From Thermoplasmatota archaeon (GTDB lineage: Archaea > Thermoplasmatota > Penumbrarchaeia > Penumbrarchaeales > Penumbrarchaeaceae): DNA of 44,366 nucleotides. The number at the start of each line of letters is the position of its first letter. Position 1 is the first letter of the stretch. Below, one piece after another: positions 33,531 to 41,895 of the stretch. The position numbers and the translations under genes are program-made. The notes below the pieces were generated by a model. That model was not told the origin of the DNA. It did no database searches and saw only the letters and a list, made by a program, of their open reading frames with translations. The stretch is taken from positions 1 to 44,366 of the forward strand of contig JAFGLL010000069.1 in the NCBI GenBank assembly GCA_016928095.1. The letters run 5' to 3'.

Positions 33531-34642
33531 TCGAACTTCGTCCTATCGCCCATCAGTTCGGAGAGTTTCTTTATTACCTTTCTCTCACGGATCCCGGGGT
33601 GTTTTGGGACCTCCACATTGACATTGACGAAGAGATCACCAGTCCTTCTTCCCCTCAGATTGGGCATTCCCTTGCCTTTTATCCGCAAAGTGCTGTTGGG
33701 CTGGGTACCCGAGGGGATCTTCACCTCCACAGGGCCCTGAAGGGTTCCGATCTCCACCTTCGTTCCCAGCACCGCCTGAGGATACGTGATCGTGATATTG
33801 CACCTGACATCATCCCCTTTCCTCTCGAAGAAAGGGTGTGGCCTGACCTCCACTGCGACATAGAGGTCCCCAGGGGGGCCACTTTTCTCGCCCGAGTCCC
33901 CCAGACCTGCGACCCTGAGTCTGTTGCCGGTCTCCACCCCCGGAGGGATGTTCACGGATTTCATCACCCTCTCCCGTACCTTCTTCTTCCCCCTGCACTT
34001 CGTGCACGGGTCCTTGACGATCTGACCCTCGCCATTGCACCTCTGGCATGTCTTGGTGGTCACGTACTGGACCGGTCCGAGGTTCTTCACGATGCGCATG
34101 CTCCCGGTGCCGTTGCATTCGGGGCATTCTATCGGATCCTCTCCCTGGGCCGATCCGGACCCATTACATACCGGGCAGCTTATCAGATGGACTATCTCGA
34201 TCTCCTTCTCGACACCGTTGGCGGCATCCTCCAGGGTGATACGGACAGAGGTCAGCCTGTCGTCCCCTTTCACCGGACCTCTGCCACGGTAGGACCTCTC
34301 CTCGAAGGGATCCCCTCCGCCAAAGAAGGACCCGAAACCACCGCCGAAGGACCGCATGAACATCCTCAGTGCTTCATCGAGGTCCACATGCTGATACTGA
34401 TAGTTGGGCATCTCTCCTTCATCGGTTGCGAACCCGTACTGGTCGTACTGTGCCCTCTTGTCATCGTCAGATAGCACCTCATAGGCCTCTGTGACCTCGG
34501 TGAACTTCTTGGCAGCAGAAGGATCATCCGGATTCCTGTCCGGGTGGAATTTCAATGCCAGCTTGCGATAGGCCTTCTCGACATCAGCCTTTGGTGCATC
34601 CTTCGATACACCGAGTATCTCATAGTAGTCCTTCTTCATCAT
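33524..34642 (-). CDS. dnaJ: chaperone DnaJ (class A Hsp40)
   Basis: A 372-residue co-chaperone that delivers clients to DnaK and stimulates its ATPase. The J domain (3-70) has the HPD at 33-35; a Gly/Phe region follows (residues 90-110, FGGGFGSFFGGG). Four CxxCxGxG-type zinc motifs run from about 145: CPVCNGSG, CPECNGTG, CQRCNGEG and CTKCRGKK; the last is slightly off the consensus. The C-terminal substrate domain is complete. This is the bacterial-type class A layout, normal in archaea with a DnaK system. Third gene of grpE-dnaK-dnaJ, but separated from dnaK by a terminator-like hairpin, and its ribosome site is weak, so its expression may be set lower. Confidence 0.97.
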   Translation of the reverse strand: MMKKDYYEILGVSKDAPKADVEKAYRKLALKFHPDRNPDDPSAAKKFTEVTEAYEVLSDDDKRAQYDQYGFATDEGEMPNYQYQHVDLDEALRMFMRSFGGGFGSFFGGGDPFEERSYRGRGPVKGDDRLTSVRITLEDAANGVEKEIEIVHLISCPVCNGSGSAQGEDPIECPECNGTGSMRIVKNLGPVQYVTTKTCQRCNGEGQIVKDPCTKCRGKKKVRERVMKSVNIPPGVETGNRLRVAGLGDSGEKSGPPGDLYVAVEVRPHPFFERKGDDVRCNITITYPQAVLGTKVEIGTLQGPVEVKIPSGTQPNSTLRIKGKGMPNLRGRRTGDLFVNVNVEVPKHPGIRERKVIKKLSELMGDRTKFDH

Positions 34643-34650
34643 GGCACGGC

Positions 34651-34685
34651 CTTAAAGAAAAAGGGGGGGGTATGATGACCCCCCC
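34651..34685 (-). terminator. hairpin plus T-rich tract between dnaK and dnaJ
   Basis: On the minus strand seven G (34685-34679), an eight-base loop and seven C (34670-34664) form a perfect stem, followed by a C and TTTTTCTTTAAG. It starts 10 bases after the dnaK stop and ends just before dnaJ. It may attenuate or end the grpE-dnaK transcript; read-through would supply dnaJ. Confidence 0.7.
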
Positions 34686-34695
34686 GTGCTCATAT

Positions 34696-36534
34696 TCACT
34701 TCTCCTCAGCCTCGACATCGATGTAGTCCTCGTCATCCTCTTTCTTGGTCGAGGGGGGCTCTTCTTCCTCCTCTTCCATGGGTGGCTTCTGGGACTTGGA
34801 TGCCTGCTGATACATCTGGGCAAAAAGCTTCTGGGAGGCTTCCGAGAGTTCTTCGGTCTTGGTCTTAATCTCATCCGGATCGTCGCCCTCCGCGATCTTT
34901 TCCAGCTCCTTCATCAGGGACTGCACTTTCTCGACCTCTGAAGCGTCGAGCTTGTCTCTGTGGTCCTTGATGGCACGCTCCGTCGAGAAGATGAGTGAGG
35001 TCGCTCCGTTCTTCGCCTCTGCCATTTCCAGTTTTTTCTTGTCGTCCTCTGCAAAACGGTCGGCATCATCCATCATCCTGTCGATATCCTTGTCCGATAG
35101 CGCTCCGGTTCCGGATACGATGATATCCTGGCTGTTGCCTGTTGCAAGGTCCTTTGCCGTCACATGCACGATGCCATTGGCATCTATCTCGAACGTGACC
35201 TCGATCTGAGGGATACCCCTTGGAGCAGGGGGGATCCCGGTCAGAGTGAACACCCCGAGGGTCTTATTGTCGGCGGCCATGGGCCTTTCTCCCTGAAGGA
35301 CATGTATCTCCACCTGGGGCTGATTGTCGGATGCGGTGGAGAATATCTTGGACTTCTTCGTTGGGATGGTGGTGTTACGGTTGATGATCTTGGTAAGCAC
35401 CCCTCCCAGGGTCTCGATCCCCAGTGAGAGCGGGGTCACATCAAGCAGTACCATATCCTTGCCTACCTCGCCGGAGAGCACACCCGCCTGGATAGCGGCC
35501 CCGATGGCCACACATTCATCCGGATTGATGTTCTTGGTAGGTTCCTTTTTCAAGACCTCATTGATCTTGCTCTGGACCATGGGGACCCTCGTGGACCCCC
35601 CGACGAGGAGGACCTTATCGATATCCTTGGGATCGAGCTTAGCATCCTTCATCGCCTGCTTGAGCGGTTTCATGGTCTTTTCGACCAGGTCATCTATCAG
35701 TGATTCGAAATTGGACCTTGTTAGCTCCATCTCGAGATGCAGAGGCCCGTCATCTCCCTGTGTGATGAACGGAATGGATATCTGGGTCGTTGGGGTCCCC
35801 GACAGCTCGATCTTTGCCTTCTCTCCGGCGTCCTTCATTCTCTGGACGGCCTGTCTGTCCTTAAGCAGGTCCACGCCGTGGCTCTTCTTGAACTCTTTTG
35901 CCATCCATTCCAGTATCCTCTGGTCGAAATCGTCTCCGCCCAGGTGGTTGTTCCCGGACGTCGATTTTACCTGGAAGACCCCATCCCCTATCTGCAGGAT
36001 GGAAACATCGAAAGTGCCACCGCCAAGATCGTACACCAGGATCGTCAGGTCCCCTTCCTTGTCAAGTCCATAGGCCAGGGCGGCGGCCGTGGGTTCATTT
36101 ATGATCCTCTTGACCTCCATGCCAGCGATCTTACCAGCATCCTTCGTGGCCTGCCGCTGAGCATCCTCGAAATATGCCGGGACCGTTATCACCGCTTCGG
36201 TGACCTTCTCTCCGAGATACGCCTCGGCGTCCTCCTTGAGCTTCTGGAGGACCATGGCGGAGATCTCCTGAGGAGTGTATTTCTTTCCCCCCATACTAAC
36301 CTTGGTCTGCTGCCCCATCTTCCTTTTGATGGAAGCGATGGTGTTGTCCGGGTTGGCAACAGCCTGCCTTTTTGCCAGCTCGCCAACAAGCCTCTCACCC
36401 TTTTTCGTAATACCGACAACGGAAGGTGTTGTTCGTGCGCCCTCCCTGTTCGGGATCACCACTGGCTGTCCGCCTTCCATGACCGCGACCACTGAGTTCG
36501 TGGTCCCAAGATCTATTCCTATTACTTTTCCCAT
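34696..36534 (-). CDS. dnaK: molecular chaperone DnaK (Hsp70)
   Basis: A 612-residue Hsp70. The ATPase domain opens [17 protein letters not shown] and has the phosphate-binding [15 protein letters not shown] and the motif [14 protein letters not shown]. The linker and substrate domain follow ([16 protein letters not shown], then the beta-sandwich), and a lid of helices runs to an acidic tail ending [11 protein letters not shown], as in bacterial DnaK. ATG 36534 follows GAGGTG by eight bases. It lies 21 bases after grpE and surely shares its transcript. DnaK is patchy in archaea and is thought to have come from bacteria; its presence here suits a mesophile or moderate thermophile. Confidence 0.98.
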   Translation of the reverse strand: MGKVIGIDLGTTNSVVAVMEGGQPVVIPNREGARTTPSVVGITKKGERLVGELAKRQAVANPDNTIASIKRKMGQQTKVSMGGKKYTPQEISAMVLQKLKEDAEAYLGEKVTEAVITVPAYFEDAQRQATKDAGKIAGMEVKRIINEPTAAALAYGLDKEGDLTILVYDLGGGTFDVSILQIGDGVFQVKSTSGNNHLGGDDFDQRILEWMAKEFKKSHGVDLLKDRQAVQRMKDAGEKAKIELSGTPTTQISIPFITQGDDGPLHLEMELTRSNFESLIDDLVEKTMKPLKQAMKDAKLDPKDIDKVLLVGGSTRVPMVQSKINEVLKKEPTKNINPDECVAIGAAIQAGVLSGEVGKDMVLLDVTPLSLGIETLGGVLTKIINRNTTIPTKKSKIFSTASDNQPQVEIHVLQGERPMAADNKTLGVFTLTGIPPAPRGIPQIEVTFEIDANGIVHVTAKDLATGNSQDIIVSGTGALSDKDIDRMMDDADRFAEDDKKKLEMAEAKNGATSLIFSTERAIKDHRDKLDASEVEKVQSLMKELEKIAEGDDPDEIKTKTEELSEASQKLFAQMYQQASKSQKPPMEEEEEEPPSTKKEDDEDYIDVEAEEK

Positions 36535-36555
36535 TGAATATCACCTCTTTTACCG

Positions 36556-37434
36556 TTATTTCCTGCATTTTGCCCTCTTATCGTGCCCGGTCCTTCCATC
36601 GGCCTCCTTCTGTGGCCTTTTATTGACGATGACCTGGGCAGGTCTGAGGGTCCGTCCTTTGTAAACATAACCGGTTTTGACCTCTTGAACTATGGTCTCA
36701 TCCTCGATGTCCTTTCTCTCCGAGAAACCAACGGCTTCATGATAGTAGGGATCGAAATGCTGACCTTCCGCTCCTACCTTTGAGATACCGATCCGCTGGA
36801 ACAGGTCGATCACCTGTTTTTCCACCATCTCTACACCTTTTCTCATCTGATCGAGCGCATTGCCCCTTCCTCCGGACCTCTCCATGGAATCCCTTGCATA
36901 TTTGAAGCTGTCCAATACATCGAACAATCCTCCGGCGAGCTCTTCGATCCTTCTGTCGGCGATGGTTTCCTTCTCTCCATCGTGCCTTCTTTTAAGGTTC
37001 TGAAAATCCCTCTGGAGGTAGGAAACCCTATCCTCTAGCGATGTTCTTTCCGCGATGGTCCTTGTCAGCTCGATACGGAGCACTTCCATTTCCTTTTCCA
37101 TTTGTTGTATGGACGTGTCCACAGGGGTTATCACCGGAACGCACCTCTCCCCCTCGTGCAGAACATCATCCTGTTTCCTGGTGATCATGATCTCCAGGAC
37201 CCCCTGCGAGAACGTCACGGAGATGCCGTCCGGATCCGGTTCGAAAGGGAGTGCCTGGATTGTGCTGAACCTGCCCCGAACCCCATCCGCTTCGAGCTTG
37301 AGGATATCCTTGGACACGGCTATCCTTATCGCATCCTGGGCAACCCCTGGAAGTTCCACCGTGACCCTGGCACCTTCCGGGGTCTCCATCACTTCAGTGG
37401 TCGGTTCTCGCTCTTTGGGGTCCTTTCCGGCCAT
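36556..37434 (-). CDS. grpE: GrpE nucleotide-exchange factor fused to N-terminal Hsp20 domain
   Basis: A 292-residue protein, well above the usual 170-210 of GrpE. Residues about 12-87 read as an alpha-crystallin (Hsp20) domain: a first strand ARVTVELPGVAQDAIRIAV, then DILKLEAD, a FEPDPDGISVTF strand and SQGVLEIMITRK, which carries the conserved G-V-L. From about 108 a long coiled coil (EMEVLRIELTRTIAERTSLE) leads into the GrpE four-helix bundle (FDVLDSFKYARDSMERS), and the beta head ends with GYVYKGRTLRPAQVIVNK at about 255-272. GrpE releases ADP from DnaK; the Hsp20 domain could hold unfolded clients next to it. First gene of the operon; ATG 37434 after GGAAGG. Confidence 0.92.
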   Translation of the reverse strand: MAGKDPKEREPTTEVMETPEGARVTVELPGVAQDAIRIAVSKDILKLEADGVRGRFSTIQALPFEPDPDGISVTFSQGVLEIMITRKQDDVLHEGERCVPVITPVDTSIQQMEKEMEVLRIELTRTIAERTSLEDRVSYLQRDFQNLKRRHDGEKETIADRRIEELAGGLFDVLDSFKYARDSMERSGGRGNALDQMRKGVEMVEKQVIDLFQRIGISKVGAEGQHFDPYYHEAVGFSERKDIEDETIVQEVKTGYVYKGRTLRPAQVIVNKRPQKEADGRTGHDKRAKCRK

Positions 37435-37453
37435 GTTTATTACCTTCCTCTAT

Positions 37454-37468
37454 ACAACTTCAAGTTGT
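37454..37468. promoter_or_regulatory. perfect palindrome, possible operator of the grpE-dnaK-dnaJ operon
   Basis: ACAACTT, one base, AAGTTGT: a seven-plus-seven perfect inverted repeat. It lies within the leader of grpE, 20 bases before the ATG and just downstream of the transcript start predicted from the TATA box. That place fits a repressor that blocks elongation or initiation. Confidence 0.6.
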
Positions 37469-37494
37469 TATCTTCTTGTCACCCTTACGTATGT

Positions 37495-37509
37495 GGATAT
37501 ATTTAATCC
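37495..37509 (-). promoter_or_regulatory. TATA-like box of the chaperone operon
   Basis: GGATTAAATATATCC on the minus strand, centred about 68 bases before ATG 37434, predicts a transcript start near 37476. The box itself is partly palindromic. The leader of about 42 bases contains the inverted repeat at 37454-37468. Confidence 0.55.
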
Positions 37510-37569
37510 TTTCCCGAACGATGGAAGGGGGGGGAAATCGATTTGTAATTCCTCATCCGTTGGGAGTTC

Positions 37570-37743
37570 ATGGAGGTCCCCGCCATTGCCTACATTATCC
37601 TGATATTGACCGTGATCGGTTCGGTGGTCATGGTAAATGTAGCGAAATACGGGTGGAGAAGTAGAGGTTGGACATGGTTCTTTGCGTTACTGGGAGCTGT
37701 TTCCATGATGGTCCTGATGTTCTTGGTATATCCTGCTCTGTGA
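37570..37743 (+). CDS. 57-residue two-segment membrane protein
   Basis: A short frame with two clear hydrophobic segments, residues 5-24 (AIAYIILILTVIGSVVMVNV) and about 37-56 (FFALLGAVSMMVLMFLVYPA), joined by a basic, Trp- and Arg-rich loop (KYGWRSRGWTW). GGGAG lies just before the ATG. Its stop TGA is also part of GAGGT, the ribosome site of the PqqD-like gene, so both are probably translated in one transcript. No family is recognised. The clean membrane topology and the coupling argue that it is real. Confidence 0.65.
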   Translation: MEVPAIAYIILILTVIGSVVMVNVAKYGWRSRGWTWFFALLGAVSMMVLMFLVYPAL

Positions 37744-37752
37744 GGTATGTTC

Positions 37753-38187
37753 ATGAGGGATAGGAAAGAACTGATGGACAGCCCGACCTACAAAGGCCCG
37801 AACCCTCGTTCTCTGTTCCCTGTCAGGTCGGAGGTCGAATGGTTCTACCGCGACGGTAGGGTCGTCCTGGAATACCCCAAGAACTTCAACAGACTGGAGA
37901 GGCAGCTTCACAAGGTCCTGAAAGGACCGAAGAACATAAGGAGGCCGTTGGATGAGGTCGGTACACTGCTCTGGGAGATGAGCGATGGCGAGCACAGCCT
38001 TGTCGAGATATACCTGGAGCAGCAGAAGAGGTTCCACGAGCGGGTGGAGCCGGTGGATAAGGTCGTTGGCGGACTCCTTGAGACGATGCTTGAGCTGGGC
38101 TTGATGAGACTGCATCAATGGGATGGCAGTGATAGGACACAGGTCAGAAAGGCCAGGAGGGTCGTCATCAGGGAAAGGGATGGTTGA
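37753..38187 (+). CDS. PqqD-like protein
   Basis: A 144-residue protein. The C-terminal two thirds carry a PqqD-like fold: EWFYRDGRVVLEYPKN, then a helical winged-helix-like part with PLDEVGTLLWEMSDGEHSLV and a final helix (LLETMLELGLMRLHQWDG). PqqD proteins bind precursor peptides for radical-SAM or other modifying enzymes, but no such enzyme is in this window. A basic tail (RKARRVVIRERDG) ends the protein. ATG 37753 is six bases after GAGGT; ATG 37747 is too close to it. It follows the 57-residue membrane protein. The peptide-binding role is inferred from the family. Confidence 0.7.
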   Translation: MRDRKELMDSPTYKGPNPRSLFPVRSEVEWFYRDGRVVLEYPKNFNRLERQLHKVLKGPKNIRRPLDEVGTLLWEMSDGEHSLVEIYLEQQKRFHERVEPVDKVVGGLLETMLELGLMRLHQWDGSDRTQVRKARRVVIRERDG

Positions 38188-38230
38188 CCTGCACCCTGTC
38201 ATGGTATGACGACAATGTATTTATCCACAG

Positions 38231-38242
38231 TATTTATAAAGG
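38231..38242 (+). promoter_or_regulatory. TATA-like box for the C25-like protease gene
   Basis: TATTTATAAAGG predicts a transcript start near 38262 and a leader of about 40 bases that contains GGTGAT before ATG 38303. Confidence 0.5.
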
Positions 38243-38302
38243 CCAGGTCAATTTATGTACAGGGCCTGTTCAGGGCAGTTACTGTTCGGCAACGGTGATA
38301 TC

Positions 38303-41300
38303 ATGCACACCAACGTTTTCAATTCATGGGTCCTTATGATCGCTATCGTGTCTCTTTTCATCGTACCCCAGCAGTATCCATTCTCCGTGGATGCTGCGGA
38401 GTCCGTACTCCCTGCCGGATACGAATCCGTTTCTTATGAGGATATGACACCCGTGGACAAGGTCACACTAATCAATTACGACCGGGAGGGGATCGGGGAC
38501 GATCTCGCATTCCTAGCGGCCGTACCCGCTTCCGTGTTCAGGTCCGAAGCCGATGGTAGGGTCTTCATGAACCCGGTCATCTTCTACGAGCCTCCCAGGG
38601 AAACCTCGGATGAGGAGAAGGTACAGGACACCTATCCTGCAATTTCCTACCTCATGGAAGACCTTATGACGATCTCGGATGGTGAGCTCGATCGGATAGA
38701 GCTCATCGGGTTCAACGGGGCCTTCCCGGGAGACCTGGGGAACGATTGGAAGGCTTCAGATATCATTTCGATGGACGCCAGCGACCCGTTCGAGACCGCT
38801 ACCATGATCGCCCTGTCGAACTGGGAATGGTCCGACGAGGCGGTGATCGCAGTGGTGGACCCTGACCCTGAGGATATCGACGAGAAGATGGCCGGACAGG
38901 TTTCGGGAAGGACACCATCCTCCTCTCCACGTTCGGGTTCCGCGACCGGGGAGAAGGAGCCATCACCTGTTGATCCAAACACACACAGCTTCACTGTCGA
39001 GCCTGACTACAAGTATATAACTTCCCAGCTGACATGGGGTCAGGACTGGAACCCGCTCTCCGAGATAACCGAAAGGGGGAAGGACCCGGACCTTCAGCTC
39101 TATGACATGCAGCTGGGTATGGTGGGTGCCAGCGAGAAATGGAACGTTCTCGAAGGCGCTTCGGAAGAGATAGATTCTTACATCTACCACTCCGGGGAGT
39201 GGGAGTTCGCGGTCACATACATGCCGACGGAGAACTCACTTGTCCATGATGACGAACCGGACAGTTGGAATTCTGTTCCCTATCCCTCCCAGGTCACACC
39301 TCTCGAGAGGGAGGAATGGAAGAAGGACAGGATAAGGACGGTCATGGACGAGAGAGAGGAGAAGGGGCTCGATCCCGATGCACCTTTCGGTTCGGGGATC
39401 ACATATACGATAGATTACACCCTGTATCCGGGCATCGACGTGCCCACCCTTATCGAGACACCTTTTTACTGCAGGGATGCCAAGTTCACCCTGGAATGGT
39501 CGGACAGCAGCGCCGATCTTGGCCTCATCCTCAGAGGCCCGGAAGGGGCAGAGATAGCTGTAGCCGCAGGCTCGACCTCGGGCAATACACAGGTGCTCGA
39601 GATACCGGAACTGGGTCAGGGGGAGTATCAGGTATCGGTCGTCAATCTCGCCGGGTCCGGGACCGACTTCACTGTCAAATACGAGTTCTCACAGAAAAAG
39701 GAGCTCCGTGAAGGGACCGGCTGGGCCGGGGCCGCCAACGCTGCCGTGATAGCATCCGGGATGAATGCACCCCTGATGTTCGCGTCGTCGAAGGGATTGT
39801 CCGAAAAGACCGGGAAGGCGATCAACACGTTGGGTGTGGGGAAGGTCATCGTCGTGGACATCGATGGACACGCGGGAGACAGGGTTTACAGGGATATCGG
39901 GTCGCTTCGAGGTTTCCTGAGGAAGGAGATCGAGGTGGAGAAGCTTACGGATGTCGAAGATGTGTATGACAAGGTGAAGGAGGTCGTGGATTATGACGGT
40001 GACAGGTCCGGAGATGTCGTATTCACGACCATCAATCCCTGGACATCATGGAACGTCATCGTTGAAAGGGATACTTCGATCAACCCGAAGGGGGAATATC
40101 CCGGTGCGTTGTTCATCGGACCGGCCGCGCTGGCAGCAGCGTATCACGGAGCACCGGTATTGGTCACCGATATCCATTCCGAGCTTTCCTGTGCCCAGGC
40201 TTGGCATAATGAGTTCTGGGTCTATGCATATCATAACAGCAGAGCGCCGCCATCCGTTGCCTGTATGGTGCTGACAGCAAAGAGCACCTATAAGGTGCTC
40301 GACCGGTACGGTTTCGATAAAAGGACACCTGTGAACGAGGAGGGAAAGCACAAGGAGAGCATCATCACCGTTGCTGACCAGTTCGACATTGGTTCATCAT
40401 GGGACCGGGGGTTGGTCGGCGGGGCGGATTCCGGACGGATCATGGGAACTCCTGTGGACACTGCGGTATGGATCTCACGTAATGGCCTCTACCCGAAATT
40501 GATCTACGCAAACCCTGCCGTGGACAGTTCCCTTGACGAGACCGGTGGGATGAGGATCCAGGGGTCCGAATCCACGCGGGGGCTTTCAGGCCGTCTCGTG
40601 ATAACGACCCCGGAAAGGGAGGAAGAGGTCGATTTCCCTGTCACCATGACCTGGGTCTCCTATCAATACAAGTTCAACGAGCAGGCCTCTGAATACTGGG
40701 GATGCCCCTACACGACCAGGACCGGTATAACTCCGTATTTCGACATGTCCGATGCAAGCAGCGACCCCGACGGAATAGATCCGGAAGGGAGGTATCCAGA
40801 CCTTGATTCGTCAGAGATCATTCCGGCCTATATCGAGGCCTGCGGATACGGAACGGTATATTCGACGACCTTCGAGAAGACCATTGAGAACCTCAACCGG
40901 GGAACCATCCTGTGGCTGGAAGTGATGCACGGAGGACATACGAACTCCGGCGTGGTCGGCTGGTGGGATGAGAGGGGGGCTTCCGAAGCGAACCCATGGA
41001 GAGGATACGAGGAGACAGGCTTACCGGTCGGTACATCTACCCAGGTCCTGAGAGGTTCGACCAGCGATCCAGACGTTGTCACCATGTCCAAGCATGTTGG
41101 TTTGGACATAACACCGGGTTTCGGACCCATAACCGACATCGGGGTCGTTCCGGAAAGGCACGATGGAGTGGTCATAGCCATCGCGCAGCAGAGCCAGACC
41201 GAATACAGCGAGGACGGTCTGGTCATGGACGATGCCCTGGAGAACCTGCATTCCATGGGCTTCTCGGCCGGTAGCTGTTTGATAGCCAACACCTACCTCC

Positions 41301-41776
41301 ACCTGATGCTGGTAAGACACGGTTCCATCTTCCAGGTCATCGATCCCTGGTTGACATCCTGGTACTCCGCATTTGCCATGAACATGTTCGTTCGGGACAT
41401 CTACTACGACAGGACCGTGGGGGATGCGTTCGAGAGGGGGATATCACACGTCGGAATACAGTACCTGGTGGATGGATGGTGGTGGGATATCTTCGAGAAC
41501 CTGGTGTACTTCGGGGACCCGGACCTGAAGGTCTATTCCCCGAAGAACGACTGGCCAGAGCCGACATCCCTTCAGAAGGGGACTGTCATTCAAGGCCACT
41601 CCCCGTTCGGTTCCCGGGACCACCCGAATGCCACCAACACAGGCATCGTCTGGGATATCATGGCCTTCCTCGTGATCGCTGGTCTGGTAGGGGCCGGAGC
41701 CTATGTTTTTTACATGCAAAGGCGGGGTCAGGAGATACCATTCCTTCGGAAGATAACCAATAAAGTGAAGGCCTGA
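38303..41776 (+). CDS. C25-like (gingipain-like) membrane-anchored cysteine protease
   Basis: A 1157-residue protein. A signal segment (residues 8-27) leads to an external body. A beta-rich PPC-like domain lies at about 395-470 (LILRGPEGAEIAV, GEYQVSVVNLAGSG). Between about 480 and 1085 the pattern is that of clan CD peptidases of family C25: the strand-His motif LWLEVMHGGH (His876 and His879), the strand-Cys motif SAGSC with Cys992, and the typical ending FGDPDLKVYSP. A membrane segment at about 1113-1137 and a basic tail anchor it. C25 enzymes cut after Arg or Lys in the best-known members; specificity here is unknown. ATG 38303 follows GGTGAT. It probably matures or degrades surface proteins. 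Confidence 0.82.
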   Translation: MHTNVFNSWVLMIAIVSLFIVPQQYPFSVDAAESVLPAGYESVSYEDMTPVDKVTLINYDREGIGDDLAFLAAVPASVFRSEADGRVFMNPVIFYEPPRETSDEEKVQDTYPAISYLMEDLMTISDGELDRIELIGFNGAFPGDLGNDWKASDIISMDASDPFETATMIALSNWEWSDEAVIAVVDPDPEDIDEKMAGQVSGRTPSSSPRSGSATGEKEPSPVDPNTHSFTVEPDYKYITSQLTWGQDWNPLSEITERGKDPDLQLYDMQLGMVGASEKWNVLEGASEEIDSYIYHSGEWEFAVTYMPTENSLVHDDEPDSWNSVPYPSQVTPLEREEWKKDRIRTVMDEREEKGLDPDAPFGSGITYTIDYTLYPGIDVPTLIETPFYCRDAKFTLEWSDSSADLGLILRGPEGAEIAVAAGSTSGNTQVLEIPELGQGEYQVSVVNLAGSGTDFTVKYEFSQKKELREGTGWAGAANAAVIASGMNAPLMFASSKGLSEKTGKAINTLGVGKVIVVDIDGHAGDRVYRDIGSLRGFLRKEIEVEKLTDVEDVYDKVKEVVDYDGDRSGDVVFTTINPWTSWNVIVERDTSINPKGEYPGALFIGPAALAAAYHGAPVLVTDIHSELSCAQAWHNEFWVYAYHNSRAPPSVACMVLTAKSTYKVLDRYGFDKRTPVNEEGKHKESIITVADQFDIGSSWDRGLVGGADSGRIMGTPVDTAVWISRNGLYPKLIYANPAVDSSLDETGGMRIQGSESTRGLSGRLVITTPEREEEVDFPVTMTWVSYQYKFNEQASEYWGCPYTTRTGITPYFDMSDASSDPDGIDPEGRYPDLDSSEIIPAYIEACGYGTVYSTTFEKTIENLNRGTILWLEVMHGGHTNSGVVGWWDERGASEANPWRGYEETGLPVGTSTQVLRGSTSDPDVVTMSKHVGLDITPGFGPITDIGVVPERHDGVVIAIAQQSQTEYSEDGLVMDDALENLHSMGFSAGSCLIANTYLHLMLVRHGSIFQVIDPWLTSWYSAFAMNMFVRDIYYDRTVGDAFERGISHVGIQYLVDGWWWDIFENLVYFGDPDLKVYSPKNDWPEPTSLQKGTVIQGHSPFGSRDHPNATNTGIVWDIMAFLVIAGLVGAGAYVFYMQRRGQEIPFLRKITNKVKA

Positions 41777-41895
41777 ACGCTCGATCCTTATCGGTGCAGT
41801 GCCTGCAATAATGTTTGGAAAGTGTGTGATCTTCTGGAAAAGTGATTTATCCCTCCACCGAATTGGTGTAGTGAAGACGGTCTGAAGGGAGCTTT

